DNA of 64,000 nucleotides, from positions 1 to 64,000 of the forward strand of contig NZ_CABVII010000007.1 of assembly GCF_902497995.1 (NCBI RefSeq), in the 5' to 3' direction. Numbering within the stretch: position 1 is the first letter of the stretch; every line of letters begins with the position of its first letter. The notes below the pieces were generated by a model, which saw only the letters and a list, made by a program, of their open reading frames with translations, made no database searches and was not told where the DNA came from. This stretch comes from Pseudomonas fluorescens. GTDB taxonomy: Bacteria > Pseudomonadota > Gammaproteobacteria > Pseudomonadales > Pseudomonadaceae. A program made the translations under genes and the position numbers. Of this stretch, positions 8,477 through 20,340 are shown piece by piece.

Positions 8477-9199
8477 ATGAGTGTGATTGATACCACCAGT
8501 GGTTTGAACCTCAACGACATCCTGGCCAACTCCTCGATCAAGACAAACACCAGCACCGACGGCCTGGGGTCGGCAACGAACAGCGCCACCGGCAAAAACG
8601 CCCTGGGCAAGGATGCATTCCTGCAGCTGCTGGTCACGCAGCTGAAAAACCAGAACCCGCTGGAGCCGCAGGACAACGGCGAGTTCGTCGCTCAGTTGGC
8701 GCAGTTCAGCAGCCTGGAGGGGATCACCGCGCTCAACGACACAGTGACGGGCATTGCCGGCAACTACAACTCGTCCCAGGCATTGCAGGCTTCGTCGCTG
8801 GTGGGGCGTTCGGTCATCGCGCCGGGCGACAAAGCCGTGGTCGACACGTCGAAGAGTATGACCGGCACGGTGGTGATCCCGGATTCAGTGGCTGGTGCCA
8901 CCTTGAGAATTACCGACAAGGACGGCAAAGCCGTTCGCACCATCGACCTGGGCAGTCAGTCGGCCGGCAATGCCAGCTTTATTTGGGACGGCAAGGACGA
9001 TGCAGGCAAAACGGTTGAGTCGGGTACGTACACTTTCACCGCTGCGACCACCATCGATGATCAAGCCGTGGCGCTGATCACCCATCTGCCGGCGACCGTC
9101 AACAGCGTGACCATCAGCCAGACCGGCGGTGAGTTGATGCTCAACCTGGCCGGGCTGGGCAGCATCGCCCTGTCCAAAGTACAAACCATTGGTATGTAG
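8477..9199 (+). CDS. flgD: FlgD hook-capping scaffold protein
   Basis: A 240-residue protein with the N-terminal FlgD signature (LGKDAFLQLLVTQLKNQNP, then FVAQLAQFSSLEG) and a C-terminal FlgD immunoglobulin-like/Tudor module (FIWDGKDDAGKTVESGTY). It caps the growing hook so that FlgE subunits fold in place, and leaves when the hook is complete. It lies between flgC and flgE with short gaps, in one operon. Confidence 0.95.
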   Translation: MSVIDTTSGLNLNDILANSSIKTNTSTDGLGSATNSATGKNALGKDAFLQLLVTQLKNQNPLEPQDNGEFVAQLAQFSSLEGITALNDTVTGIAGNYNSSQALQASSLVGRSVIAPGDKAVVDTSKSMTGTVVIPDSVAGATLRITDKDGKAVRTIDLGSQSAGNASFIWDGKDDAGKTVESGTYTFTAATTIDDQAVALITHLPATVNSVTISQTGGELMLNLAGLGSIALSKVQTIGM

Positions 9200-9230
9200 A
9201 GCCGACTAACACGGCACAAAGGAGTGGAAT

Positions 9231-10544
9231 ATGTCTTTCAATATCGGCCTTAGCGGTCTCTATGCAGCCAACAAACAACTGGACGTGACCGGCAACAACA
9301 TCGCCAACGTCGCGACCACCGGTTTCAAATCGTCCCGTGCCGAATTCCAGGACGTTTACTCGGCGAGCAAGCTGGGTACCGGCAGCAAGGCCATCGGTAG
9401 CGGGGTGCGGCTGGCCAACGTTGCCCAGCAGTTCACCCAGGGCGACATCAGCAACACCGGTAACGTGTTGGACATGGGCATCAACGGCTCCGGCTTCTTC
9501 GTACTCAATGACGGCGGTTCGCTGTCCTACACCCGTGCCGGTACGTTCAAGGTCGACAAGGAAGGGTACGTCACCAACACCGACGGCTCTTCGCGTCTGC
9601 AGGGCTACGGTGTGGATGCCAATGGCAAGATTCAGAACGGTGTGTTGACCGACCTGCGCATCGACACCTCGAGCCTGGCGCCGAAAACTACCGCCACCGT
9701 GTCGTCGACAATCAACCTGAACTCCACAGAACCGGTGATCGATCCGACCCTTACATTCGATCCGACCAAGGCGGCAACCTTCACAAAGCAGTTCAGCACC
9801 CCGATTTTCGACAGTCAGGGTAACCAGCACACCATGGATCAATTCATGGTCAAGACTGACGCAAATACCTGGAAGACCTACACCCTGATCGATGGTCGCA
9901 ATCCCAATGGCAGTGACCCTGCTCTTGCAGCTTCCCCACCGGTCGCTTCGACCATGGTGTTCGATGCCTCAGGCAAGCTGGTTTCGGTGACCACTCCGGC
10001 CACCCCGACACCGATCGTCAGCCCTGACCTGAAGATCACAGGCTGGATTCCCGGCAAGGTGACCGATGGCGTGTGGGCAGCCAACGGCGCCGACGACAAC
10101 CCGGAGGGCTTGACCATCTCGATGGGCAACACCACGCAGTTCAACGCCGATACCGCGCGTTCGATTCCTGCCCAGGACGGTTACGCCACCGGCCAGATCA
10201 CCAGCCTGACCATCGACGGCAGCGGGGTGTTGCTGGCCAGTTTCAGCAACTACCAGACCAAGGCTATCGGTCAGATCTCGCTGGCCAGCTTCACCAACGA
10301 ACAAGGTTTGCAGCCTGTGGGCGGCTCCAGCTGGAAAGAAACCTATGCGTCGGGCATTCCCGGCTTTGATTCGGCGCAAAGCGGTACCCTGGGGGTGATC
10401 GAATCCAACGCCCTGGAAGAGTCCAACGTCAACCTGACCAACGAACTGGTCGACTTGATCAAGGGGCAGAGCAACTACCAGGCGAATGCCAAGACCATCT
10501 CCACCCAGAGCACCATCATGCAGACCATCATTCAGATGGCGTAG
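9231..10544 (+). CDS. flgE: FlgE flagellar hook protein
   Basis: A 437-residue hook subunit starting MSFNIGLSGLYAANK, with the rod/hook motif VTGNNIANVATTGFKSS and the C-terminal D0 helix (LVDLIKGQSNYQANAKT). A middle domain at about residues 150-320 is variable and exposed on the hook surface. A Shine-Dalgarno AAGGAG precedes the ATG. It is the last flagellar gene here: the next gene is nrdA on the other strand, so flgF and the genes after it lie elsewhere. Confidence 0.95.
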   Translation: MSFNIGLSGLYAANKQLDVTGNNIANVATTGFKSSRAEFQDVYSASKLGTGSKAIGSGVRLANVAQQFTQGDISNTGNVLDMGINGSGFFVLNDGGSLSYTRAGTFKVDKEGYVTNTDGSSRLQGYGVDANGKIQNGVLTDLRIDTSSLAPKTTATVSSTINLNSTEPVIDPTLTFDPTKAATFTKQFSTPIFDSQGNQHTMDQFMVKTDANTWKTYTLIDGRNPNGSDPALAASPPVASTMVFDASGKLVSVTTPATPTPIVSPDLKITGWIPGKVTDGVWAANGADDNPEGLTISMGNTTQFNADTARSIPAQDGYATGQITSLTIDGSGVLLASFSNYQTKAIGQISLASFTNEQGLQPVGGSSWKETYASGIPGFDSAQSGTLGVIESNALEESNVNLTNELVDLIKGQSNYQANAKTISTQSTIMQTIIQMA

Positions 10545-10573
10545 GTCGGCCACCACATTCCTCCGGGCAAAAG

Positions 10574-10607
10574 AAAACCCCCGACAATCCAGAGGACTGA
10601 TCGGGGG
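10574..10607. terminator. hairpin terminator after flgE
   Basis: CCCCCGA (10578-10584) pairs with TCGGGGG (10601-10607). The A-run on the left and short T-run on the right suit both convergent transcripts. Confidence 0.7.
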
Positions 10608-10616
10608 TTATCCAGG

Positions 10617-10635
10617 TAAAGCGCCTTTCGGCGCC
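10617..10635 (-). terminator. terminator of nrdA
   Basis: Read on the minus strand, GCGCC-GAAA-GGCGC is followed by TTTA just after the nrdA stop codon. It is compact, with a stable GNRA tetraloop. Confidence 0.7.
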
Positions 10636-10647
10636 TACCGGCTCAGC

Positions 10648-13542
<2,895 letters not shown>

Positions 13543-13750
13543 GGGGGGTTGTCTCCACATTCTCTATGTTTGGATTCTTTTGAGTGACAGTAACTGACTG
13601 CAACACCCGTACCGTTATCGCCGTTTTCGGCTCAAGAACAGTAGCCATCCGCACGCACGGTCTGGTCTTTCGAAAATACGTTTGGTCAACCGGACAGAGG
13701 CAATAAAAGCGCTTGAAATCGGTGTCTGCTTTGTGTTGGGTTTTTTATGC

Positions 13751-13772
13751 AAAACCCTACATGTAGGGTTTT
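13751..13772. promoter_or_regulatory. 22-base perfect palindrome, NrdR-box-like, upstream of nrdA
   Basis: AAAACCCTACA followed by its exact reverse complement. The inner 16 bases (ACCCTACATGTAGGGT) have the size and symmetry of an NrdR box (ACACWATATATWGTGT-type). NrdR represses reductase genes in many bacteria, usually at paired boxes about 31 bp apart; I see no clear second box. Confidence 0.5.
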
Positions 13773-13826
13773 TTTCGCGCCGGGGTACAAGATAATGCGT
13801 TTTAGGGGGTGTTGCAACGTACTACC

Positions 13827-13835
13827 TGTGGATAA
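13827..13835 (-). promoter_or_regulatory. consensus DnaA box in the nrdA upstream region
   Basis: TGTGGATAA is the reverse complement of the consensus DnaA box TTATCCACA. DnaA boxes regulate nrdAB in E. coli, so a role in linking nucleotide supply to replication is plausible. The rest of the 584-base gap between nrdA and the RstA-like gene shows no gene. Confidence 0.5.
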
Positions 13836-14126
13836 ACCTGTGCGTAAATTGTGTGTGAAAGTTGGAACGTGCGTGTAGGCCGCGACTCCACTGGAGCGGA
13901 CCGTTTTTCACGGATTTTCAATGTTTGAAAACGGTCTGTTGGATTTTTAAGGGCGCGAACCCTACCACAAAAAACCGACTGGGCCGAACGCATTTGCCGG
14001 CTTGTGTTCTCGGCGAGTGGCGTTTATACAATCGGCCAATGCCTACGCATTCTTATCCCCCCTGGTCATTACAAAAAAACGGGCGGATCCTTCCTTATTT
14101 CGTGTTGTTGGCAAGCAGAGGTCACC

Positions 14127-14840
14127 TTGGAGCAAGAAGCCTGGCAGGTATTGATTGTGGAGGATGACCAGCGTCTGGCCGAATTGACCCGCGAATACCT
14201 CGAGGCCAATGGCCTGCGTGTGTCGATCGAGGGCAATGGCGCCTTGGCCGCGGCCCGCATCATCAATGAGCAACCGGATCTGGTGATCCTCGACCTGATG
14301 CTACCGGGCGAGGATGGCTTGAGCATCTGCCGCAAGGTCCGCGAACGTTTTGATGGCCCGATCCTGATGCTCACTGCTCGAAGCGACGACACCGATCAAA
14401 TCATGGGCCTGGACCTGGGTGCCGACGATTATGTCTGCAAACCGGTTCGTCCTCGGTTGCTGCTGGCGCGCATCCAGGCATTGCTGCGGCGCAGTGAAGT
14501 GCCCGAAGCAACCCCGCAAAACCCTCGGCGCCTGCAATTCGGTCCGCTGGTGGTGGACAATGCGTTGCGCGAAGCCTGGCTGAATGACAACGGCATCGAG
14601 CTGACCAGCGCCGAGTTCGACCTGCTCTGGCTGCTGGTGGCCAATGCCGGGCGCATTCTGTCCCGGGAAGAAATATTCACCGCGCTGCGTGGCATCGGCT
14701 ATGACGGCCAGGATCGCTCGATCGACGTGCGCATCTCGCGCATTCGCCCCAAGATTGGCGATGACCCGGAGCATCCGCGGCTGATCAAGACCATCCGCAG
14801 CAAAGGCTATTTGTTCGTTCCAGAGGCCTGCACCCTGTGA
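14127..14840 (+). CDS. rstA: OmpR-family response regulator, RstA-like
   Basis: A 237-residue response regulator: receiver domain (residues 8-120) with VEDD, phospho-acceptor Asp56 in LVILDLMLPGEDG, and the switch/Lys region DDYVCKPV; then a winged-helix DNA-binding domain ending HPRLIKTIRSKGYLF. The frame is open from 14004, but a TTG at 14127 preceded by AGAGG gives the normal family N-terminus (QEAWQVLIVEDDQRLAE). It overlaps the sensor gene by 4 bases and is divergent from nrdA, as in P. aeruginosa. The signal and regulon are unknown. Confidence 0.85.
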   Translation: MEQEAWQVLIVEDDQRLAELTREYLEANGLRVSIEGNGALAAARIINEQPDLVILDLMLPGEDGLSICRKVRERFDGPILMLTARSDDTDQIMGLDLGADDYVCKPVRPRLLLARIQALLRRSEVPEATPQNPRRLQFGPLVVDNALREAWLNDNGIELTSAEFDLLWLLVANAGRILSREEIFTALRGIGYDGQDRSIDVRISRIRPKIGDDPEHPRLIKTIRSKGYLFVPEACTL

Positions 14841-16447
14841 ATTCAATCTTCCTGCGCATCTACGGTGGCATGTGCGCGGCGTTGATTCTGGTGGCGGTAC
14901 TGGGCGTACTGGCCTTGCACATGCTCAACCAGGTGCGCAGCGAGCAATACCGTGAACGCCTGGCCCACGGCACGTTTGCACTGATGGCCGACAATCTGCA
15001 ACCGATGAACCCCACGGAGCGCCACCGAACCCTGTTGGTGTGGGAGCGACTGCTCGGGATTCCCCTGGCGTTGAAGACCTTCGACCAGACCGGCCTCGAC
15101 CTCACGCAGCGCACCCGCGTGCTGCGTGGTCAGGCGCTGGTGGAGCAGACCGGCCCGCACGCGGCGAAGGTTTACCGCCTGGTCAGTGACAAGGAGCAGT
15201 TGGTACTGACGGGCGAGGTGCAGCAGATCAGCGAGCAATTGGCGCGTGCGACCATTTACCTGCTGGCGGATGAACTGGTGCGCGTCCCGGTGGCCGAGCA
15301 GCCCGGGCGCCTGGCGCAATTAAAGGAAGAGAAGGGCTTCGGCTTTGATCTGCAGCTGGTCACGGTCGACCAGGCCGACATGGACGAAGACCAGAGTCGC
15401 CGGGTGGCCGAAGGCGATACGGTGATGGCTCTGGGCAAGGGCGGCGATTCGATCCGTGTGTTTGCCGGCATGGTCGGCACGCCCTGGGTATTGGAGATCG
15501 GCCCGCTGTATCAGATGAATCCTTACCCGCCAGAGTGGCTGGTGCTGATCGCAGCCCTGGGTTTGAGCCTGATCGGTTTGATTGTCTATTTATTGGTGCG
15601 TCAGCTGGAGCGCCGCTTGCGTGGCCTGGAAGCCGCGGCCACGCGCATCGCCAAGGGCAGCCTGGAAACCCGGGTGCCGGCACGCGGTGCGGACTCGGTA
15701 GGGCGCCTGGCCTCGGCGTTCAACGGCATGGCCGAGCATTTGCAGCAGTTGTTGGCGATTCAGCGCGAACTGGTACGCGCCGTGTCCCATGAGTTGCGCA
15801 CCCCGGTGGCACGCCTGCGTTTTGGCCTGGAGATGATCGGCTCGGCCACCACCCCACAAGCGTTGGAAAAATACCGCGAGGGCATGGACCATGACATCGA
15901 GGACCTCGATCGGCTGGTGGACGAGATGTTGACGTATGCGCGGTTGGAGCAGGGCTCGCCGGCGTTGAACTTCCAGCGCATCGATCTGGATGCATTGGTC
16001 AATCAGGTGATCGAGGAACTGGCACCGCTGCGAGCGCAAGTCACGGTGCGGCGCGGTCTGTGCCTGTCGGCAGCCGATTGCGACGACGCCTGGGTCGAGG
16101 CCGAGCCACGCTACCTGCACCGGGCGTTGCAGAATCTGGTGAGCAATGCCATGCGCCACGCTCAATCGCGGGTGACTGTCAGTTATCAAGTGGGTCAGCA
16201 GCGCTGTCGGGTGGATGTCGAGGATGACGGGCCGGGCGTGCCGGAATCTTCGTGGGAGAAGATCTTCACCCCGTTCCTGCGCCTTGATGACAGCCGCACC
16301 CGTGCCTCGGGCGGGCATGGGTTGGGGTTGTCCATCGTGCGACGGATCGTCCATTGGCATGGCGGGCGGGCGTTGATCAGCAAGAGCAAAAGCCTGGGCG
16401 GGGCGTGTTTCAGCCTGAGTTGGCCGCGCAATCAGGAGAAGGGCTGA
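14837..16447 (+). CDS. rstB: sensor histidine kinase, RstB-like
   Basis: A 536-residue membrane kinase: TM1 at residues 10-30, a periplasmic domain of about 200 residues, TM2 near 235-255, HAMP, then dimerisation/phospho-acceptor SHELRTPVARLRF with His318, and an ATPase domain with the N-box NLVSNAMRH and the G-boxes DDGPGVPE and GGHGLGLSIV. It phosphorylates the RstA-like partner encoded just before it. It starts at a GTG overlapping the regulator's stop codon, which implies translational coupling. Confidence 0.88.
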   Translation: MNSIFLRIYGGMCAALILVAVLGVLALHMLNQVRSEQYRERLAHGTFALMADNLQPMNPTERHRTLLVWERLLGIPLALKTFDQTGLDLTQRTRVLRGQALVEQTGPHAAKVYRLVSDKEQLVLTGEVQQISEQLARATIYLLADELVRVPVAEQPGRLAQLKEEKGFGFDLQLVTVDQADMDEDQSRRVAEGDTVMALGKGGDSIRVFAGMVGTPWVLEIGPLYQMNPYPPEWLVLIAALGLSLIGLIVYLLVRQLERRLRGLEAAATRIAKGSLETRVPARGADSVGRLASAFNGMAEHLQQLLAIQRELVRAVSHELRTPVARLRFGLEMIGSATTPQALEKYREGMDHDIEDLDRLVDEMLTYARLEQGSPALNFQRIDLDALVNQVIEELAPLRAQVTVRRGLCLSAADCDDAWVEAEPRYLHRALQNLVSNAMRHAQSRVTVSYQVGQQRCRVDVEDDGPGVPESSWEKIFTPFLRLDDSRTRASGGHGLGLSIVRRIVHWHGGRALISKSKSLGGACFSLSWPRNQEKG

Positions 16448-16469
16448 GATCTTTGGTTGCCTGGTCTAT

Positions 16470-16540
16470 CGCTTTCGCGGGCAAGCCTCGCTCCTACAGG
16501 GGAAATATACTCGTAGGAGCGAGGCTTGCCCGCGAAGAGG
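16470..16540. repeat. REP pair (REPIN), 'GTAGGAGCGAGGCTTGCC' class
   Basis: Near-perfect inverted arms at 16472-16500 and 16513-16537 with only about 12 bases between them, the shortest loop in the window. It sits between two convergent genes and could form a long hairpin acting as a terminator. Confidence 0.9.
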
Positions 16541-16562
16541 CCCTGTCAGGCACTGAAAACCC

Positions 16563-17288
16563 TCAGGCCTTGAAACTGACCAGACTCAACAACTGCCCAT
16601 CCTTCACCGCAAACTGCGCATCCAGCTCGGTGCCGCTGCGCCATTCACTGGACAGATCCGTCAGCAACTGCAGCCGCACTTCACCCTTCTCGCTCCACTC
16701 CAGCACTTGCGCATGTTCAAAATAGAACCGCTGCTGCACGATCGGGTACAGCGCCTTGAACAAACTTTCCTTCACCGAAAACGTCAGCGTCACCAGCAGC
16801 GCCAGCTGATCCCGGCGGCCTGCGCTCATACGCTGCAACTCCGGCGCGGTGAGGATTTCCCCGGCCAGGCGTTCGGCCCGCTCAGGGTCGAGCAGGTTTT
16901 CCAGGTCCATGCCCAGCCCTCGCCAGTGGCTTTTCTTCGCGACAATCGCCGCCGCCCGGCCGGTGCTGTGGGTGATCGAGCCGGCGATATGTGACGGCCA
17001 CACCGGTGCCCGGTCTTCACCGATGGCCGGGATAAAGTTCAGTCCTTCCAATGCTTGCAATGCCGCCCGAGCGCAGACCCGTCCAGCGAGAAACTCCGCC
17101 TGGCGCTTGGCGACCGAGCGCTGGATGCTGGCCGGCGGCTCGATGGCACTGCGTTGAAAATCATCGCTGGCCAATTGCGCGGTATCGAAGTGAGTGGCCA
17201 ACAGGACCGTATCGGGCAGCACGAAGGGTAGCGGCCAATCGGCATCGAGTGGGGTGCAGCAGGCGGGTAGGGCGGGGGTGGGATTCAT
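16563..17288 (-). CDS. 4'-phosphopantetheinyl transferase (PcpS/EntD-like)
   Basis: This 241-residue enzyme moves phosphopantetheine from CoA to a serine on acyl or peptidyl carrier proteins. The Sfp/EntD motifs are present: SHIAGSITHS, the magnesium-binding GMDLEN, and FSVKESLFKALYP. Pseudomonas usually has one such enzyme serving both fatty-acid and secondary-metabolite carriers; a single PPTase encoded upstream of oprH-phoPQ fits PcpS. The start is the ATG at 17288 (MNPTPALP); an ATG three codons earlier is also possible. Confidence 0.88.
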   Translation of the reverse strand: MNPTPALPACCTPLDADWPLPFVLPDTVLLATHFDTAQLASDDFQRSAIEPPASIQRSVAKRQAEFLAGRVCARAALQALEGLNFIPAIGEDRAPVWPSHIAGSITHSTGRAAAIVAKKSHWRGLGMDLENLLDPERAERLAGEILTAPELQRMSAGRRDQLALLVTLTFSVKESLFKALYPIVQQRFYFEHAQVLEWSEKGEVRLQLLTDLSSEWRSGTELDAQFAVKDGQLLSLVSFKA

Positions 17289-17350
17289 GTCGGGCATTTT
17301 GCCGGGTAGCCCGGGTGCTGGGTAGTCCTGCCGTAAAACCGAGGTGCGGT

Positions 17351-17443
17351 CATTCGCGAGCAGGCTCGCTCCCACACTGGATCTTCTGTGAACACAATAT
17401 TTGTGAATACCTGAGATCAAATGTGGGCGCGAGCCGGCGCAGG
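17351..17443. repeat. diverged REP pair
   Basis: ATTCGCGAGCAGGCTCGCTCCCACA (17352-17376) and TGTGGGCGCGAGCCGGCG (17422-17439) form an imperfect inverted pair. Both arms have drifted from the consensus. Confidence 0.6.
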
Positions 17444-17472
17444 AAAGTCATCGAAGCAGCAGGGTGGATCTC

Positions 17473-17528
17473 GTTCAGCTCAGGTTAAGCGCGTGTTCAG
17501 GGGGAGTTCAGGGCGGGGTCAGTAATCT
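17473..17528 (+). promoter_or_regulatory. PhoP-controlled promoter of oprH-phoPQ with four phased half-sites
   Basis: GTTCAG (17473), GTTAAG (17484), GTTCAG (17495) and GTTCAG (17506) repeat every 11 bases. Each neighbouring pair fits the PhoP box, two hexamers 5 bp apart. TAATCT (17523-17528) is a good -10 placed 11 bp after the last hexamer, with no separate -35, the layout of a PhoP-dependent promoter. Confidence 0.88.
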
Positions 17529-17572
17529 TGCCCCGTAGCCAAACAACACGTCACTCACCAGGAGTTTCACCC

Positions 17573-18175
17573 ATGACTGGATTCAAAAAACTGCTTATGG
17601 CAATCACCGTAATGGGCGCGAGCACGGCAGCGTTCGCCTCCGACGACAATTTTGCCAGCCTTACTTTTGGACAGACCAGCGACAAGGTCAACAAGTCCCG
17701 CGCCCTGAACGATAACCTCGATCGCCCGAACGCCAACGGCGTGATCGACAAAGACAACACCTGGGGCATGCGCCTGGGTCGGCAAAACAAGGATGGCCGT
17801 TACTACGCCACTTACGACAACGTCTCGGGCTCACACAATGGCATTAAACTGCGTCAGGAAAACCTGCTGGGCAGCTATGATCTTTTCTACCCGGGCGGCG
17901 GCAGCACCAAGCTGTTCGGCGGCGTCTCGGCCGGGTTGACCAAAATGTCCCAGGAATCGACAGGCTTCAGCCGTGACACCAACGTTGGTTATACCTTTGG
18001 CGGACAGGTGGGCGTTTTGCAACAGGTTTCCCGAAACACGTCGGTTGAACTGGGTTACCGTTACCTGCGCACTAATGCCAGCACCGAGGTAAGCGAGCGC
18101 GGCGGCGGTAAACAAGGTTCGCTGGGCATGAACAGCAGCGCCCAGACGTACATTTCCGCTAACTACGCTTTCTGA
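17573..18175 (+). CDS. oprH: OprH outer-membrane protein
   Basis: A 200-residue protein, the exact length of P. aeruginosa OprH, with a signal peptide (MTGFKKLLMAITVMGA, cleaved near AFAS-DD) and a beta-barrel ending in the outer-membrane signature NYAF. Strands such as GRYYATYDNVSG, LRQENLLGSYDLFYPGG and ELGYRYLRTNAST match OprH closely. OprH stabilises lipopolysaccharide under magnesium limitation by replacing divalent cations. It is followed by phoP and phoQ in the classic operon, behind the PhoP boxes. Confidence 0.93.
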   Translation: MTGFKKLLMAITVMGASTAAFASDDNFASLTFGQTSDKVNKSRALNDNLDRPNANGVIDKDNTWGMRLGRQNKDGRYYATYDNVSGSHNGIKLRQENLLGSYDLFYPGGGSTKLFGGVSAGLTKMSQESTGFSRDTNVGYTFGGQVGVLQQVSRNTSVELGYRYLRTNASTEVSERGGGKQGSLGMNSSAQTYISANYAF

Positions 18176-18199
18176 AAAAGCGTTCGCGGCAGGCCGGTA

Positions 18200-18226
18200 C
18201 CGGATCAACCCAGGAGGCTGATCCGG
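18200..18226 (+). promoter_or_regulatory. stem-loop between oprH and phoP
   Basis: CCGGATCA (18200-18207) pairs with TGATCCGG (18219-18226) over an 11-base loop with no T-run. It may attenuate or stabilise the transcript so that OprH exceeds PhoP. Confidence 0.5.
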
Positions 18227-18294
18227 CATTGCCCTGTCAGTTATCGAGGTGCGCCGTTCATGCCTCACGATGTTGATTGGCCCGGGAGGGCGTT

Positions 18295-18972
18295 ATGAAA
18301 CTGCTGGTCGTCGAAGATGAAGCGCTGTTGCGCCATCACCTGCAAACCCGCCTGACGGATAGCGGCCATGTGGTCGAGTCCGTGGCCAACGCCACCGAGG
18401 CGCTGTATCAGACCGGGCAATTCAACCATGACCTGGCGGTGATCGATCTCGGCTTGCCGGGCATGGGCGGGCTGGACCTGATCCGTCAGCTGCGCTCGCA
18501 GGGCAAGACCTTTCCGATACTGATTCTCACCGCACGCGGCAACTGGCAGGACAAGGTCGAAGGCCTTGCGGCCGGTGCGGACGACTATGTGGTCAAGCCA
18601 TTCCAGTTCGAAGAGCTGGAGGCTCGGCTGAATGCCTTGCTCCGTCGCTCCAGCGGCTTCACCCAGTCGACGATTGTTGCCGGGCCGCTGCTGCTGGACC
18701 TCAATCGCAAGCAGGCGTCCCTCGATGAACAGCCGCTGGCGCTGACTGCGTATGAGTACCGGATACTCGAGTACCTGATGCGCCATCACCAGCAAGTGGT
18801 GCCCAAGGACCGCTTGATGGAGCAGCTTTACCCGGACGACGACGAACGCGATCCGAACGTGATCGAAGTGCTGGTCGGCCGTCTGCGCCGAAAGCTGGAG
18901 GGACCGGCCGGCTTCAAGCCGATCGATACCGTGCGTGGCCTCGGCTATCTGTTCAATGAGCGCTGCACTTGA
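18295..18972 (+). CDS. phoP: response regulator PhoP
   Basis: A 225-residue OmpR-type regulator: receiver with VVEDEALLRHH, phospho-acceptor Asp51 in LAVIDLGLPGMGG, and DDYVVKPFQFEEL; then a winged helix ending DTVRGLGYLFNE. It responds to low magnesium through PhoQ and activates its own operon at the upstream boxes. The ATG at 18295 (MKLLVVEDE) with GGGAGGG before it is preferred over an ATG six codons upstream. The stop overlaps the phoQ start. Confidence 0.95.
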   Translation: MKLLVVEDEALLRHHLQTRLTDSGHVVESVANATEALYQTGQFNHDLAVIDLGLPGMGGLDLIRQLRSQGKTFPILILTARGNWQDKVEGLAAGADDYVVKPFQFEELEARLNALLRRSSGFTQSTIVAGPLLLDLNRKQASLDEQPLALTAYEYRILEYLMRHHQQVVPKDRLMEQLYPDDDERDPNVIEVLVGRLRRKLEGPAGFKPIDTVRGLGYLFNERCT

Positions 18973-20315
18973 TCAGTTCTCTTCGAATTCGTCTGATGCT
19001 CGCCGCCACGATCCTGGCGGTATTGTTCATGCTGGCCTTGCTGCCGGCGATGCAGAGCGCGTTCAGCCTGGCGCTGCAGGATGCCATCGAGCAGCGTCTG
19101 GCGTCGGATGTCACCACGTTGATCTCCGCGGCACGGGTGGAGAACAACCGCTTGCAGATGCCGGCACAATTGCCCGATGAGCGCTTCAACCTGGCCGACG
19201 GCCGTTTGCTCGGTTATATCTACAACCGTGAAGGTCGTCTGGTCTGGCGCTCGAAAGACACCCTTGAAGAGAACATCAATTACACACCGCGTTACGACGG
19301 GCACGGTAACGAGTTCGCGAGAATTCGCGAAGACAATGGTCAGGAATTCTTCGTCTATGACGTCGAGGTCAAACTGCTCGGCGGCAAAAGTGCGGCGTTC
19401 AGCTTTGTCGCGCTGCAACCGCTGCGCGACTACGAAATCACCCTTGAAGGCCTGCGGGAAAACCTTTACCTGGGCTTCGGCGCGGCCTTGCTGGTGTTGC
19501 TGGCGTTGCTGTGGATCGGTCTGACCTGGGGCTTGCAGGCGTTGCGCCGGCTGAGTCAGGAACTGGACGAGATCGAAAGCGGCACCCGCGAAAGCCTCAG
19601 CGAACAACACCCCAGCGAATTGCTGCGCCTGACCGGTTCCCTGAACCGCTTGCTGCACGGCGAGCGCGAACAGCGCAGCCGCTATCGAGATTCCCTGGAT
19701 GATCTGGCCCACAGCCTGAAAACCCCGCTGACCGTGCTGCAAGGCGTCAGCGAGGACATGGCCCTGCGGCCGGCGGATCGCGATCAGGCCTGGCTCCTGC
19801 AAACCCAGATCGAGCGCATGAGCCAGCAGATCGGTTACCAGCTACAGCGCGCCAGCCTGCGCAAAAGCGGACTTGTGCGACATCAGGTGCGCTTGCGTCC
19901 GGTATTGCAGAGCCTTTGCGACACGCTGGACAAGGTCTATCGCGACAAGCGCGTGCGGGTGATCATCGATCTCCCGGTGCAGTGTTACGTGCCGATCGAG
20001 CAGGGCGCCTTGCTGGAGATGTTGGGCAATCTGCTGGAAAACGCCTATCGCCTGTGTCTCGGCGAAGTGCGCATCAGCGCAAGCGAGGCCCAGGACGGGA
20101 TCGAGTTGTGCGTCGAGGATGACGGCCCCGGGGTGCCGCCGGATCAGCGCGCGCGGATTCTGCAACGCGGCGAACGACTGGACCGCCAGCATCCGGGGCA
20201 GGGCATTGGTCTGGCGGTGGTCAAGGACATCATCGAAAGCTACAGCGCGAAACTGACCCTGGAGGATTCACCTTTGGGCGGAGCGGCGTTCCGGATTCAG
20301 ATTCCAGTGGTATGA
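18969..20315 (+). CDS. phoQ: sensor kinase PhoQ
   Basis: A 448-residue membrane kinase that matches P. aeruginosa PhoQ along its length: TM1 near residues 8-30, a periplasmic sensor with NYTPRYDGHGNEF, TM2 near 165-190, then LAHSLKTPLTVLQG with His248, the N-box NLLENAYRLCL and the G-boxes DDGPGVPPDQ and GQGIGLAVV. It senses magnesium and cationic peptides in the periplasm. It starts at a TTG that overlaps the phoP stop (TTGA), so its translation is coupled to phoP. Confidence 0.95.
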   Translation: MISSLRIRLMLAATILAVLFMLALLPAMQSAFSLALQDAIEQRLASDVTTLISAARVENNRLQMPAQLPDERFNLADGRLLGYIYNREGRLVWRSKDTLEENINYTPRYDGHGNEFARIREDNGQEFFVYDVEVKLLGGKSAAFSFVALQPLRDYEITLEGLRENLYLGFGAALLVLLALLWIGLTWGLQALRRLSQELDEIESGTRESLSEQHPSELLRLTGSLNRLLHGEREQRSRYRDSLDDLAHSLKTPLTVLQGVSEDMALRPADRDQAWLLQTQIERMSQQIGYQLQRASLRKSGLVRHQVRLRPVLQSLCDTLDKVYRDKRVRVIIDLPVQCYVPIEQGALLEMLGNLLENAYRLCLGEVRISASEAQDGIELCVEDDGPGVPPDQRARILQRGERLDRQHPGQGIGLAVVKDIIESYSAKLTLEDSPLGGAAFRIQIPVV

Positions 20316-20340
20316 CTGGGAGTTAATTGGTGCACTTTCG

